A DNA stretch of 64,000 bases from Caulobacter sp. (GCA_019636175.1 JAHBYC010000004.1:62001-126000), one strand, 5' to 3'. Numbered from the stretch's first letter, positions 53,733-62,060 are shown. Numbers and translations: made by a program. The notes: generated by a model from the letters alone, not told the origin.

Positions 53733-54698
53733 CTAGCCAACCCCCGTCGTCGCCACCGACATCGCCCACAGCCGCTCGGCGCTTTCGGGGTTCAGCGCAT
53801 GGGCCATCACCCCGGCGCGCGGGTTTTCCTTCGACCAGGGAACGGCCTGGGCGCAGTCCTCGAGATACAGCCCCCCGACCCCCTCGAGCTCCTCGCCGAC
53901 CGCAGCCCAGACGCTGGTGCTGGCGCCCTGTTCGGTGGTCTTGAACCCGGTCACCGGCTGGTCGTTCTCGTCCAGCCAGCCCATCGCCCGCTGTTCCTCG
54001 ATCGGCAGGTGGCGCTGCAGCGGTGTCATGATCCCGCCCGGCATCACTGCGTTGGCCGTCACCCCCTGGTCCTTGAAGCGCCTGTTGAAGCCGACCGCGA
54101 ACAGGGCGTTGGCGGTCTTGGCCTGGCCGTAGGCGGCCCACTTGTCATAATCGCCGTTCCTGAAGTTGGGGTCGTCCCAGCGGATGTCGCTGCGCACATG
54201 GCCGATCGACGACAGCGAGACCAGCCGCGAGGTCTTGCCCGACGCCCTGGCGCCGGCGATCAGCGCCGGGGTCAGCAGGGCGGTCATCAGGAAGTGGCCG
54301 AAGTGGTTGGTGCCGATCTGCATCTCCAGCCCGTCCTTTGTGTGGTCCAGCGGACAGGCCATGACGGCGGCGTTGTTGATCAGGATGTTCAGCGGCCGCT
54401 CGCCCCACCGGGCGCCGAAGGCCCGGATCGAGGCGAAGTCGGACAGGTCCAGCATCTCGAAGCTGACCTTGCCCTTGGCCGTCTTTTCGATGTCGGCGAT
54501 GGCCGCCGCCGCAAGGTCCGGCTTGCGGGCGGCGATGACCACATCGGCCCCCGCCTCGGCCAGGGCCCGCACGGTCTCGACCCCGATCCCGGTCGCCGCC
54601 CCCGTGACGATGGCGGTCAGGCCCGACAGGTCCTTTCCGGCGACCACCTCGCGGGCGGTGCTGTAGCGTTCAAACTTCGAGGTGATGCGGTCGCTCAT
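53733..54698 (-). CDS. SDR-family oxidoreductase, retinol dehydrogenase/WWOX-like
   Basis: A 321-aa short-chain dehydrogenase from ATG 54698, preceded by GGAGGGA. It has VTGAATGIGVETVRALAEAGADVVIAARKPD, LNILINNAAVMACPLDHTKDGLEMQIGTNHFGHF and the triad region AYGQAKTANALFA (Y-x3-K). The NNAAVM and NHFGHF segments are those of the retinol-dehydrogenase-like group. It probably oxidises alcohols or reduces ketones. Same strand as an enoyl-CoA hydratase 221 bp upstream, which a family D repeat separates. Confidence 0.88.
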   Translation of the reverse strand: MSDRITSKFERYSTAREVVAGKDLSGLTAIVTGAATGIGVETVRALAEAGADVVIAARKPDLAAAAIADIEKTAKGKVSFEMLDLSDFASIRAFGARWGERPLNILINNAAVMACPLDHTKDGLEMQIGTNHFGHFLMTALLTPALIAGARASGKTSRLVSLSSIGHVRSDIRWDDPNFRNGDYDKWAAYGQAKTANALFAVGFNRRFKDQGVTANAVMPGGIMTPLQRHLPIEEQRAMGWLDENDQPVTGFKTTEQGASTSVWAAVGEELEGVGGLYLEDCAQAVPWSKENPRAGVMAHALNPESAERLWAMSVATTGVG

Positions 54699-54780
54699 TG
54701 GGGTCCCTCCGGCTTTCTGTCGTTGGGCGCGATCAGACAGCGCGAGGCGCGACTCCGCAAGGGCAGCGCCGCGCCAAGGC

Positions 54781-54890
54781 TCCGCCTCCCCGGCGAAAGC
54801 CGGGGCCCAGAGGTCGCCAGTATGACCAGGAGGCGTCCCCAAATTGCAGCCCGCAAGGCCTGGAACCCGGCCTGCGCCGGGAAGGCGGAT
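54781..54890. repeat. Paired inverted repeat, family D, copy 3
   Basis: TCCGCCTCCCCGGCGAAAGC continuing CGGGGCCCAG faces CTGGAACCCGGCCTGCGCCG continuing GGAAGGCGGA. More diverged than copies 1 and 2. Confidence 0.65.
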
Positions 54891-54919
54891 GGTGTGTGGG
54901 CCAGAGCGGTTCTGATCGG

Positions 54920-55705
54920 CTAGGCGATCTTCGAGAAATCCGCCGGGCGCCGCTGGGCGAAGGCGGCGAACGCCTCGGCCGCTTCCGCCGTCTGCAGCCT
55001 GGCCCCGAAATGACGGCCTTCCAGGTCCATCAGATCGGCGATCCTGCCCGCGTCCCGCATCAGCTGCTTGGTGATCTTCAGCGAGCCCATCGGCTTGGTC
55101 GCCACCTGGCGGGCCGCCGCCAGGGCCGCGGCGTCGACCTCGGCGGAGGGCAGGGCCTTGTTGGCCAGGCCGATGGTCGCCGCCTCGGCGCCGCTGACCG
55201 GCTCGCCAAGCGCGAACATCGCGTAGGCCCGGGCATGGCCGATCCGCGCCGGCAACAGCCAGCTGGAGGCCGCTTCCGGCACCAGGGCCAGGTTGACGAA
55301 CGGGGTCATCAGCCGCGCGTCATCGGCCACATAGACCAGGTCGCAATGCAGCAGCATGGTCGTGCCCACGCCCACCGCAACGCCGCGCACCGCCGCCACC
55401 AGGGGTTTCTCCGCCGCCGCCAGGGCTTTCAGGAACCGCGTCACATTGCGTTGCAGCCCGGCCTCGCGGCTGGTGTCGCCGGATGCGTTCTGGGCCGCGA
55501 AATCGGCCAGGTCGTTGCCGGCGGTGAAGCTGTCGGTTTCCGATCTGAACAGCACCGCCCGGATCGCCGGGTCGGCCTCGGCCTCTTCCAACCCGTCGGC
55601 CAGCACCTTGTACATGGCGTCGGTGATGGCGTTCTTCTTGTCGGCGCGGTTGAAGCTCAGGGTCATCACCCCGCCCTCGACGGTCTTCAGGACATGGTCG
55701 GTCAT
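54920..55705 (-). CDS. Enoyl-CoA hydratase/isomerase
   Basis: A 261-aa crotonase-fold enzyme: VMTLSFNRADKKNAITDAMY, AVLFRSETDSFTAGNDLADFA (oxyanion hole region) and KPLVAAVRGVAVGVGTTMLLHCDLVYVADDARLMTPFVNLALVPEAASSWLLPARIG. The VPEAASSWLL segment is where the catalytic glutamate sits in this family. It hydrates or isomerises enoyl-CoAs in acid catabolism. The MarR gene lies directly upstream on the same strand across two palindromes. Confidence 0.9.
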   Translation of the reverse strand: MTDHVLKTVEGGVMTLSFNRADKKNAITDAMYKVLADGLEEAEADPAIRAVLFRSETDSFTAGNDLADFAAQNASGDTSREAGLQRNVTRFLKALAAAEKPLVAAVRGVAVGVGTTMLLHCDLVYVADDARLMTPFVNLALVPEAASSWLLPARIGHARAYAMFALGEPVSGAEAATIGLANKALPSAEVDAAALAAARQVATKPMGSLKITKQLMRDAGRIADLMDLEGRHFGARLQTAEAAEAFAAFAQRRPADFSKIA

Positions 55706-55717
55706 CGGCTGTCTCCC

Positions 55718-55769
55718 TAGAGCATGTCAGGGCGAAGTGTACGCGGTTCGCCCGCCCGGACATGCTCTA
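55718..55769. repeat. Family F palindrome (TAGAGCATGTC...GACATGCTCTA)
   Basis: TAGAGCATGTC and GACATGCTCTA are perfect 11-bp inverted arms around a 30-base centre (AGGGCGAAGTGTACGCGGTT...). The arrangement closely recalls the AGAGCATG(N)AAAGTG...GCGGTTTTCG element common in rhizobia, so it is probably an alphaproteobacterial REP-type repeat rather than a terminator. Confidence 0.75.
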
Positions 55770-55780
55770 AATATTTGATT

Positions 55781-55834
55781 CTAGACCCTTTTGATCAGGC
55801 TTTGATGCGTACATCAAAACCTGAAAGGGTCTAG
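55781..55834. repeat. Imperfect palindrome at the MarR gene end
   Basis: CTAGACCCTTTTGATCAGGC continuing TTTGATGCG faces TACATCAAAACCTGAAAGGG continuing TCTAG. The CTA at 55831-55833 is the MarR stop codon on the minus strand. It is a likely 3'-end stem-loop for that gene, or a repeat that includes its stop. Confidence 0.65.
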
Positions 55835-56253
55835 GGAAATCTCTGTTGAATGTGGCTCAGCCAGCGGCCGATGATCTCGACCTCCCCGGCTGAAAATCCG
55901 TCCGTCAGGCGGGCGTTGATGATCTCCAGCCCGGCCCTGGCGGTCTCGCGCGCCTCGCGGCCCCTGTCGGTCAGCCAGATCCGCTGCGCCCGTCGGTCGG
56001 TGGCGTCTGCCCGCCGCTCCACCAGCCCGGCCCGCGCCATCCGGTCGATCAGCCCGGTCATCGCCGACGGCGCCGCGTCCAGAGCCGCCGCGACCTCGCC
56101 GATCAGCGCCCCGTCGTTGCGACCCAGAAAGAACAGCACCCCGGCCTGAGCCGAGCTCAACCCCCCGGCGGTCTCCCCCTCGATCCAGCGCTGCAGGCGC
56201 CGGTTGGCGGCGCTGAGCAGAAAGGCCAGGCGGGGCGGGGCAGGGGCGGACAT
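55831..56253 (-). CDS. MarR-family transcriptional regulator
   Basis: A 140-aa winged-helix protein: ANRRLQRWIEGETAGGLSSAQAGVLFFLGRNDGALIGEVAAALDAAPSAMTGLIDRMARAGLVERRADATDRRAQRIWLTDRGREARE. The DRMARAGLVERRADATDRRAQRIWLTDRG segment is the MarR recognition helix and wing. It likely represses a neighbouring catabolic or efflux gene until a ligand binds; the enoyl-CoA hydratase downstream on the same strand is the closest candidate target. Confidence 0.92.
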   Translation of the reverse strand: MSAPAPPRLAFLLSAANRRLQRWIEGETAGGLSSAQAGVLFFLGRNDGALIGEVAAALDAAPSAMTGLIDRMARAGLVERRADATDRRAQRIWLTDRGREARETARAGLEIINARLTDGFSAGEVEIIGRWLSHIQQRFP

Positions 56254-56352
56254 AGCGTGCTTATATGCTTCGTGTACGAAACATCAAGTTCGTATGTGAA
56301 ATAGCTCTTCTGCGCCTCATCCCTTCGTCGTTGGCGGAGCTGCGCCGGATTT

Positions 56353-56468
56353 GCGTCCTTCGACACGGCCCTGCGGGCCTGTTCAGGATGACGAAAGGGC
56401 CGAGAGGACCTCAAGAGATGGTCGTCATGCTGAGTAGCGGTCGCAGACCGCGTATCGAAGCACGCAAC
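56353..56468. repeat. Paired inverted repeat, family B, copy 3
   Basis: GCGTCCTTCGACACGGCCCT continuing GCGGGCCTGTTCAGGATGAC and GAAA is followed by GTCGTCATGCTGAGTAGCGG continuing TCGCAGACCGCGTATCGAAG and CACGC in the opposite sense. Each arm has its own inner hairpin. It fills most of the 289-bp gap 56254-56542. Confidence 0.72.
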
Positions 56469-56542
56469 CCTGTCTGCGGCCGCGCAGCGCCGCTAGCCCG
56501 GAGGGACCGTTCGAGCAACACCAGCGGGCTGGCGTCATCTGC

Positions 56543-57616
56543 TCACACCCCCCGGTACCACGTCACCCCGTCCGCATCCGTCTCCGCCACCGCCTGTCCC
56601 CGCCCGATCAGGCAGTTCAGATGCGCCAGGCTCTCTCCCGTGGCCATGCCCATCAGCTCCGGCCCGATCGGCCTGGCGAACAGGCTGCCGAAGACGTCGA
56701 TGCTGCGTTTGGGCGCCTCGGCGAGGGATTTCGCCAACCGGCCCAGCTGCCGCTCATGCCCCGCCGCCAGATGGTCGAGCCGGGCGTGCATGCCGTGGAA
56801 CGGGTCGTTGTGCGCCGGCAGCACCAGCACCTTGTCCGGCACCGTCGCCTTCAGCTTGGCCAGGCTGTCCAGCCAGTCGGTCAGCGGATCGCCGTCCGGC
56901 TCGGTCGGGAACACCGAGACATTGCTGCTGATCCTGGGCAGCACCTGGTCGCCGCTGATGAACAGGTTCAGGTCCTCGCACCACAGGCAGGCGTGGTCGG
57001 GGGAATGGCCGTTGCCGGTCACCACCCGCCAGTCGTGGTCGCCGATGCGGAACACCTCCCCGTCGGTCAGCCGGCGATAGCTGTCGGGCAGCTGGTAGAT
57101 CGCCTTGCCGAAGCCGCCGAAACGGGCCCGGTAGTTGTCGATCATGTCCTCGTCCCAGCCGGCGGCGACATAGAACCGCACCCCGTCCTCCGGCGCCTCG
57201 CGCCCGGTGTCGGCCACCAGCATGCGGCACTGGATATACTCCAGCCGGGTCATCCACAGTCGGCACTGGAACTTGCGGGTCATCCAGCCGGCCAGGCCGA
57301 TGTGGTCGGGATGCAGATGGGTGACGATCACCCGCGTGACCGGCTTGCCGCCCAGCGCGCCCTTGAAGGCCTCGCGCCAGGCCTGGGCGGTTTCCCGGGT
57401 CTGCATGCCGGTGTCGACGATGCACCAGCCCTCGCCGTCGGCGATGGCCCAGACATTGATGAAACCCAGCGGTCCGCCCAGCGGCTGGCGCAGCCACAGC
57501 ACCCCCGGCGCCACCTCGACCGCGTCCCCGGCGCCCGGCGTCGGCACGGTTTCGAAGGGGTAGTCGAGCCTGGGTTTGCGGAGTTCCACCGCGATGTCTT
57601 CAACGCCGTCGTGCAC
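56543..57616 (-). CDS. MBL-fold metallo-hydrolase
   Basis: A 357-aa protein starting GTG 57616. The metal motif HLHPDH is at 100-105 (VTHLHPDHIGLAG), with VTGNGHSPDHACLWCEDLNLFISGD supplying the next His and Asp, and LPAHNDPFHG the last His. The N-terminal part GFINVWAIADGEGWCIVDTGMQ is typical. It belongs to the LACTB2-like/glyoxalase II-like group that hydrolyses thioesters, nucleic acids or other esters. Given the acyl-CoA genes nearby, a thioesterase role is possible but unproven. Confidence 0.88.
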   Translation of the reverse strand: MHDGVEDIAVELRKPRLDYPFETVPTPGAGDAVEVAPGVLWLRQPLGGPLGFINVWAIADGEGWCIVDTGMQTRETAQAWREAFKGALGGKPVTRVIVTHLHPDHIGLAGWMTRKFQCRLWMTRLEYIQCRMLVADTGREAPEDGVRFYVAAGWDEDMIDNYRARFGGFGKAIYQLPDSYRRLTDGEVFRIGDHDWRVVTGNGHSPDHACLWCEDLNLFISGDQVLPRISSNVSVFPTEPDGDPLTDWLDSLAKLKATVPDKVLVLPAHNDPFHGMHARLDHLAAGHERQLGRLAKSLAEAPKRSIDVFGSLFARPIGPELMGMATGESLAHLNCLIGRGQAVAETDADGVTWYRGV

Positions 57617-57764
57617 TTTGCTGCCCCTCCGATGAACGGCCCCATCATCCGACGTTCAGCCCCCTGCCGCAATTGCGCCTGTTGGGGGTGGCATCTTGAC
57701 CACCTGCCGATCGGCGCGTTTATGGCGCCAAAACACAATAACCACTGCCCAGGAGCTCGGGTCC

Positions 57765-59096
57765 ATGAGTCGCAATCGTCTCGGCGTCGCCGCCGCTATC
57801 ATTCTGGCTATGGCGGCCACTTCGGCCGTCACCGTTGCCGCGCCCAAGAAGGGCAAGGAAGAGGCCGCCGCCCCCGGCGCCATCACCGAAAAGGATCGTG
57901 AGCGCGGAATGGCCGAGGCTCCGGCCCTGGCCAAGACCGCCGGCCTGACCTGCAAGGTCGTCGACGCCCGCTTCATCATCGCGGACAACAAGACCAAGAC
58001 CAACTACTACGAAATCGCCTGTGACCAGGGCCTTGGCTATGTCGTCATCTCCGACCCGGCCAAGCCGGCGCCGACCGGCGCCCCCTGCTACGAGGCCAAC
58101 CGCCCGATCGAGGGCAAGCCCAGCCCGCTGGCCTGCCGCCTGCCCGGCAACGCCGATCTCCAGGCCCAGCTGGTTCCCTACGTCGCCAAGTCCGGCGTCG
58201 CCTGCACCGTGGCCAAGAGCCGCTACATCGGCGCCAGCCCGACCAAGACCTTTATCGAACTGGCCTGCCAGGAAGGCGCCGGCCAGATCATGATCCTGAC
58301 CAACCCCGCCAACCTCGACGGCGGCGCCGAGATGTCCAACTGCCTCAACTACGAGCCGGGCGGCACCGTCTCCTGCGAACTGACCGACCGCGCCGCCCAG
58401 CTGGCGATCATCGACACCCTGATGGCCGGTTCGGGCAAGGCCTGCGCCATCAAGGACAAGCGCTACGTCCTCAGCACCAAGGCCGGCAGCAACTGGTACG
58501 AAGCGGCCTGTCAGGACGGTTCGGGCTACATGATCGAACAGGCCTCCAACGGCTCCCTGGCCCGCACCGTGCCCTGCGCGGACGCTGACTTCGTCGGCGG
58601 CGGCTGCACCATGACCGACGCCCGCGCCTCCAAGACCGAACAGAACGGCCTCTACAGCCGCCTGGCCGGCAAGGCCGGCTACAACTGCAATGTCGAGCGC
58701 TACGGCGTGTTCAACGTGCCGGACAAGGAAATCGTCGAGCTGAAGTGCACCGACCGCCCGGACGGCGCCATCGCCGACTTCAGCAGCGCCAAGGCCGTGG
58801 TCTACAACTGCCCGGTCGCCGAAGCCCAGGGCTACCGCTGCTCCTTCTCCGACAAGGCCCAGTCCTACGCCCAGATCACCAAGGATCTGAAGTCGCTGAA
58901 GGACACCACCTGCACGGTCCGCGAGACCCGTCCCATGGACAAGGCCACGGACACCACCGTCTACGTCGAGGCCAACTGCAGCGACGGCAACGGCAGCTAT
59001 GTGATCGGCTACCAGCGCGGCGCCACCAAGGCGACCGAGGTGCTGGCCTGCGCCCAGGCCAAGTCGCTCGGCGGCTGCAAGCTGCCCGGCAACTGA
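57765..59096 (+). CDS. Secreted protein of five tandem four-cysteine repeats
   Basis: A 443-aa protein with AGGAG 10 bp before ATG 57765 and a signal peptide (MSRNRLGVAAAIILAMAATS). After it come five repeats of about 60-85 residues. Each has four cysteines in the same order: C63/86/108/124, C147/168/193/204, C227/249/271/281, C308/328/349/359 and C383/405/429/438. The first cysteine sits in G-x-x-C-x-V, the second in (E/V)-x-x-C-x-(D/E)-G-x-G-(Y/Q). I do not recognise a named domain. The even 5 x 4 pattern suggests two disulfides per unit in a beta-rich repeat. A strong terminator follows, so the gene is monocistronic. Confidence 0.82.
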   Translation: MSRNRLGVAAAIILAMAATSAVTVAAPKKGKEEAAAPGAITEKDRERGMAEAPALAKTAGLTCKVVDARFIIADNKTKTNYYEIACDQGLGYVVISDPAKPAPTGAPCYEANRPIEGKPSPLACRLPGNADLQAQLVPYVAKSGVACTVAKSRYIGASPTKTFIELACQEGAGQIMILTNPANLDGGAEMSNCLNYEPGGTVSCELTDRAAQLAIIDTLMAGSGKACAIKDKRYVLSTKAGSNWYEAACQDGSGYMIEQASNGSLARTVPCADADFVGGGCTMTDARASKTEQNGLYSRLAGKAGYNCNVERYGVFNVPDKEIVELKCTDRPDGAIADFSSAKAVVYNCPVAEAQGYRCSFSDKAQSYAQITKDLKSLKDTTCTVRETRPMDKATDTTVYVEANCSDGNGSYVIGYQRGATKATEVLACAQAKSLGGCKLPGN

Positions 59097-59121
59097 TCGT
59101 CCGTTCCTGACGACGGATCGA

Positions 59122-59150
59122 GGGCCCGCCGGCATCCCGGCGGGCCCTTT
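59122..59150 (+). terminator. Rho-independent terminator after the cysteine-repeat gene
   Basis: GGGCCCGCCGG, loop CATC, CCGGCGGGCCC: a perfect 11-bp GC stem followed by TTTGTCTTTG. It starts 25 bp after the stop codon of the cysteine-repeat gene. Confidence 0.85.
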
Positions 59151-59254
59151 GTCTTTGTGGCCGTCAAAAGCTCTCAGGTCCCCGCCTGCGGAACCAAACG
59201 TTCCGGACGGGCGCTCTAGTCGCCACGAACCGATAGTGGAGGACTGGAAAGACC

Positions 59255-59446
59255 ATGGCTGAAGGTAACAGTGGAAACAGTGGACTGGCCTTTGTGGTCG
59301 GCGGCCTTGTTGTGGTGGTGCTGGTGATCGGCGCCTTTCTCATCTTCGGCGGCGGCCTGACCCAGAAGAAGTCGGTGGACATCAACGTCAAGGCGCCGGA
59401 CATCGAAGCGCCCAAGATCGAGCCGCCCAAGGCTCCGGGCTCCTGA
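59255..59446 (+). CDS. Small single-helix membrane protein
   Basis: A 63-aa protein: a short polar start MAEGNSGNSG, one strong helix LAFVVGGLVVVVLVIGAFLI and a periplasmic tail with Pro/Lys/Glu content (VDINVKAPDIEAPKIEPPKA). No family recognised; small anchors with acidic-proline tails are common in alphaproteobacteria. GTGGAGGA 11 bp before ATG is a good ribosome site. The DUF1206 gene begins 6 bp after its stop, so co-transcription is likely. Confidence 0.72.
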   Translation: MAEGNSGNSGLAFVVGGLVVVVLVIGAFLIFGGGLTQKKSVDINVKAPDIEAPKIEPPKAPGS

Positions 59447-59452
59447 TCGGCC

Positions 59453-60316
59453 TTGGCCGAGTTTTTCTGGCCTTCGCTGCGGCGCCATCTGCCCTGGCGG
59501 AGCAGGCCTTCAAGACTAGCCGTGATCCTGGAATGGACAGCCCGCGCCGGCTATGCCGCGCGCGGGTTTGTCTATCTCAGCGTCGGGGCCCTGGCGGCGC
59601 TGGCCGCCGTCGAACTGGCCAGGGCGCCGGCCGGCAGCCGCGGGGCTGTCGCCGCCCTGACCGACTGGCCCCTCGGCCGGTTGTGGATCGCCGTCATCGC
59701 CGGCGGCCTGATCGGCTTCGCGGTCTGGCGCGCCCTGCAGTCGGTGTTCGATGCGGACCGCCAGGGCAGGGATCCCAAGGCGCTGGCCCGACGGGCCGGC
59801 CAGGCGATCAGCGGCCTCGTCTACGGCGGCCTTGCCTGGTCGCTCCTGGAGCTGCTGGACGGCCTTGAGGACATCAGCGAGGCGGCGGAGGACGTCGCCG
59901 CCCGCCAGCAGGCCGCCAGCCTGCTGGACCTGCCGTTCGGCCGCTGGCTGCTGATCGGTCTGGGGGTTTTCATCCTGTCCGCCGGAGCCGCCAATCTTGT
60001 AAAGGCGGTCGGCAAGGATTTCGGCGAGCAGCTGGCCTGTCATCGCGGCATCCACCGCTGGGCCTGCTGGATCGGCCGCGTCGGCTACGGCGCGCGGGGA
60101 ATCGCCTTCGCGCCGCTCGGATTTCTGTTCATCAAGGCCGGCTGGCTGGCCAACGCCGGCGAGGCGCGCAAGCTCGGCGGGGCCCTGCAGATGCTCGAGG
60201 CCCAGCCCCTGGGATCGCCCATCCTGCTGCTGACCGGCATGGGCCTGGTGGCCTTCGGCGTCTTCGCCATGATCGAGGCCCGCTGGCGGCGCATCGAACC
60301 GCCTGATCCCGCCTAG
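59453..60316 (+). CDS. DUF1206 multi-helix membrane protein
   Basis: A 287-aa membrane protein made of three similar helix pairs: RAGYAARGFVYLSVGALAAL, ARRAGQAISGLVYGGLAWSLLEL and GRVGYGARGIAFAPLGFLFIKAG. The repeated G-Y-x-A-R-G motif defines DUF1206. The annotated TTG 59453 has no ribosome site; GTG 59522 (MILEWTARAGYAARG) is an equally good or better start. Function unknown. It follows a small membrane protein by 6 bp. Confidence 0.85.
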   Translation: MAEFFWPSLRRHLPWRSRPSRLAVILEWTARAGYAARGFVYLSVGALAALAAVELARAPAGSRGAVAALTDWPLGRLWIAVIAGGLIGFAVWRALQSVFDADRQGRDPKALARRAGQAISGLVYGGLAWSLLELLDGLEDISEAAEDVAARQQAASLLDLPFGRWLLIGLGVFILSAGAANLVKAVGKDFGEQLACHRGIHRWACWIGRVGYGARGIAFAPLGFLFIKAGWLANAGEARKLGGALQMLEAQPLGSPILLLTGMGLVAFGVFAMIEARWRRIEPPDPA

Positions 60317-60350
60317 ACCCGGCGGCCCTGCGAGGCGCAGACTGCCTGCC

Positions 60351-60743
60351 ATGGACAACGCCATCGAAGAGTCGCTGCAGATCTTCGCCGATCGGGCCGG
60401 CGATCCGGCCGACCTGATCTACGCCCGCCTGTTCGCCGTCCGCCCTGACCTGGAACCGCTGTTCGTCGGCGATCGCACCGGCGCCGCGCGCGGCGAGATG
60501 CTGTCTGTCGTCTTCGAAACCCTGATGGACATGGCCTCCGGCGGCGAGGCGCGACGGCACATGATCGCCGCCGAGGTGGTCAATCACGACCAGCTGGGCG
60601 TGCCGGCGGAAGTCTTCGCCGACTTCTTCGATCTGGTCGCCGCCGCCGTGCGCGAGACCCTGGGGCCGGATTGGACCCCTGCGATGGCCGAGGCCTGGGG
60701 CGAGATGCTGGGCCGAACCCGGTCCCTGTCGCTCGCCGGCTGA
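60351..60743 (+). CDS. Globin-like haem protein
   Basis: A 130-aa all-helical protein resembling single-domain bacterial globins: DLIYARLFAVRPDLEPLFVGDRTGAARGEMLSVVFETLMDMA, then EVVNHDQLGVPAEVFADFFDLVAAAVRETLGPDWTPAMAEAWGEML. H79 in VVNHDQLGV lies where the proximal haem ligand of flavohaemoglobins sits (H-x3-G-V). There is no reductase domain. Its likely role is O2 or NO binding; identification rests on pattern only. Confidence 0.72.
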   Translation: MDNAIEESLQIFADRAGDPADLIYARLFAVRPDLEPLFVGDRTGAARGEMLSVVFETLMDMASGGEARRHMIAAEVVNHDQLGVPAEVFADFFDLVAAAVRETLGPDWTPAMAEAWGEMLGRTRSLSLAG

Positions 60744-60752
60744 CCGGCCCCC

Positions 60753-61115
60753 TCAATCCTCGTCGAGATAGCGCTCGGTCACCGCCCCATCCAGGCGGCG
60801 CACCCGGGCGGCGGCCAGCACCGCCGGGTCCATCAGCCGGGCGTTGACCCCCATGCGATTGCGTCCGGGGTCCTCCGCCGACCAGTGGGTGACGCAGCCG
60901 CAGACCCGGCAGCGGTTGAAGGCGATCGACCGGTCATCCCACAGATAGCGATCCAGGGCGACATCGGCCGGCTCCACCCGCACCTCGGTGGGGGCGTAAT
61001 AGGCCCACAGCACGCCATAGCGGCGACAGATGGAGCAGTTGCAGTCGGTCACCGTCTCCGGGGCCGCATCGATCTCCAGGCGCACCGCGCCGCAGTGACA
61101 GCGGGCCTCGATCAT
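60753..61115 (-). CDS. GFA/CENP-V-type zinc protein (second copy)
   Basis: A 120-aa protein of the same family as 7312-7713 but only distantly similar. Ligands: C6, C8 (ARCHCGAVRL), C25, C27, C30 (DCNCSIC) and C69, C72 (NRCRVCGC). It begins right after the stop of the aldo/keto reductase gene with no gap on the minus strand, so they are probably one operon. Activity unknown, as for the first copy. Confidence 0.87.
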   Translation of the reverse strand: MIEARCHCGAVRLEIDAAPETVTDCNCSICRRYGVLWAYYAPTEVRVEPADVALDRYLWDDRSIAFNRCRVCGCVTHWSAEDPGRNRMGVNARLMDPAVLAAARVRRLDGAVTERYLDED

Positions 61116-62060
61116 CTATTCCCTCGCGGCCCTGGCGATCTCCTCGGCCTTGGCGAACAGGGCCGGATCGACCTTCGCCTCCACGGCCCGCGCATTGTCG
61201 TCCAGCTGCGAGGGGCGGCTGGCCCCGACGATGGCCGAGGCGACGTTGGGCTCGCGCAGCACCCAGGCCAAGGCGAACTGGGCCAGGGTCAGACCGGCCT
61301 CGGCCGCCAGCGGCTTCATGGCCTGGGCCGCTTCCAGAACCGGCCGCTCCATCCAGCGGTCGATCATCCGACCCATCGCCTCACTGGCGGCGCGGCTGTC
61401 GGCCGGGGGCGGGCTGCCCGGATCGTATTTCCCGGTCAGCACGCCCTGGGCCAGGGGCGACCAGACGATCTGGCTGATGCCGTTGGCGGCGCACAGGGGG
61501 ATGACCTCCTTCTCCGGCCGCCGCCACAACAGGCTGTACTGCGGCTGGCTGGAGACGAACTTCTCCACGCCGGGAATGGCCAGGGCGTCGCGGATGTTCT
61601 GCGGCGACCATTCGGAAAAGCCGATCCACCGCGCCTTGCCCGCGCGCACCACCTCGCTCAAGGCCTCCATGGTCTCTTCCAGCGGGGTCTCGGGGTCGTA
61701 GCGATGGCACTGGTAGAGATCGACGTAGTCGGTCCGCAGCCGCTTCAGCGAGGCGTCGATCTGCTTGTGGACCTGCGCCCGCGACAGGCCCTTGTCGCCG
61801 CCGCCCATATCGCCCCACAGCTTGGTCGCCAGGATGTAGCTGTCGCGCGGCACGCCCGCCAAAGCCTCGCCGGTGACCGTCTCGGCCGCGCCGCGGCCAT
61901 AGACATTTGCGGTGTCGTGGAAGGTGATGCCCAGGTCCAGGGCGTGGCGGATGTTGCCGATCGCCGTGTCCTTCTCCACCCCGACGCCGGCGGTCAGCCA
62001 GGACCCCAGTGCGATCTCGGAAACCATCAGATCGCTCGATCCCAGCTGGCGGTATTTCAT
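61116..62060 (-). CDS. Aldo/keto reductase
   Basis: A 314-aa (alpha/beta)8 barrel with the full catalytic tetrad: D49 and Y54 (FHDTANVYG), K80 (ILATKLWG) and H119 (LYQCHRYD). It also has RWIGFSEWSPQNIRDAL and the NADPH-side IVGASRPSQLDDN. The sequence matches the voltage-gated potassium channel beta-subunit-like/YghZ group of AKRs, NADPH-dependent reductases of aldehydes. The GFA gene follows immediately. Confidence 0.92.
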   Translation of the reverse strand: MKYRQLGSSDLMVSEIALGSWLTAGVGVEKDTAIGNIRHALDLGITFHDTANVYGRGAAETVTGEALAGVPRDSYILATKLWGDMGGGDKGLSRAQVHKQIDASLKRLRTDYVDLYQCHRYDPETPLEETMEALSEVVRAGKARWIGFSEWSPQNIRDALAIPGVEKFVSSQPQYSLLWRRPEKEVIPLCAANGISQIVWSPLAQGVLTGKYDPGSPPPADSRAASEAMGRMIDRWMERPVLEAAQAMKPLAAEAGLTLAQFALAWVLREPNVASAIVGASRPSQLDDNARAVEAKVDPALFAKAEEIARAARE

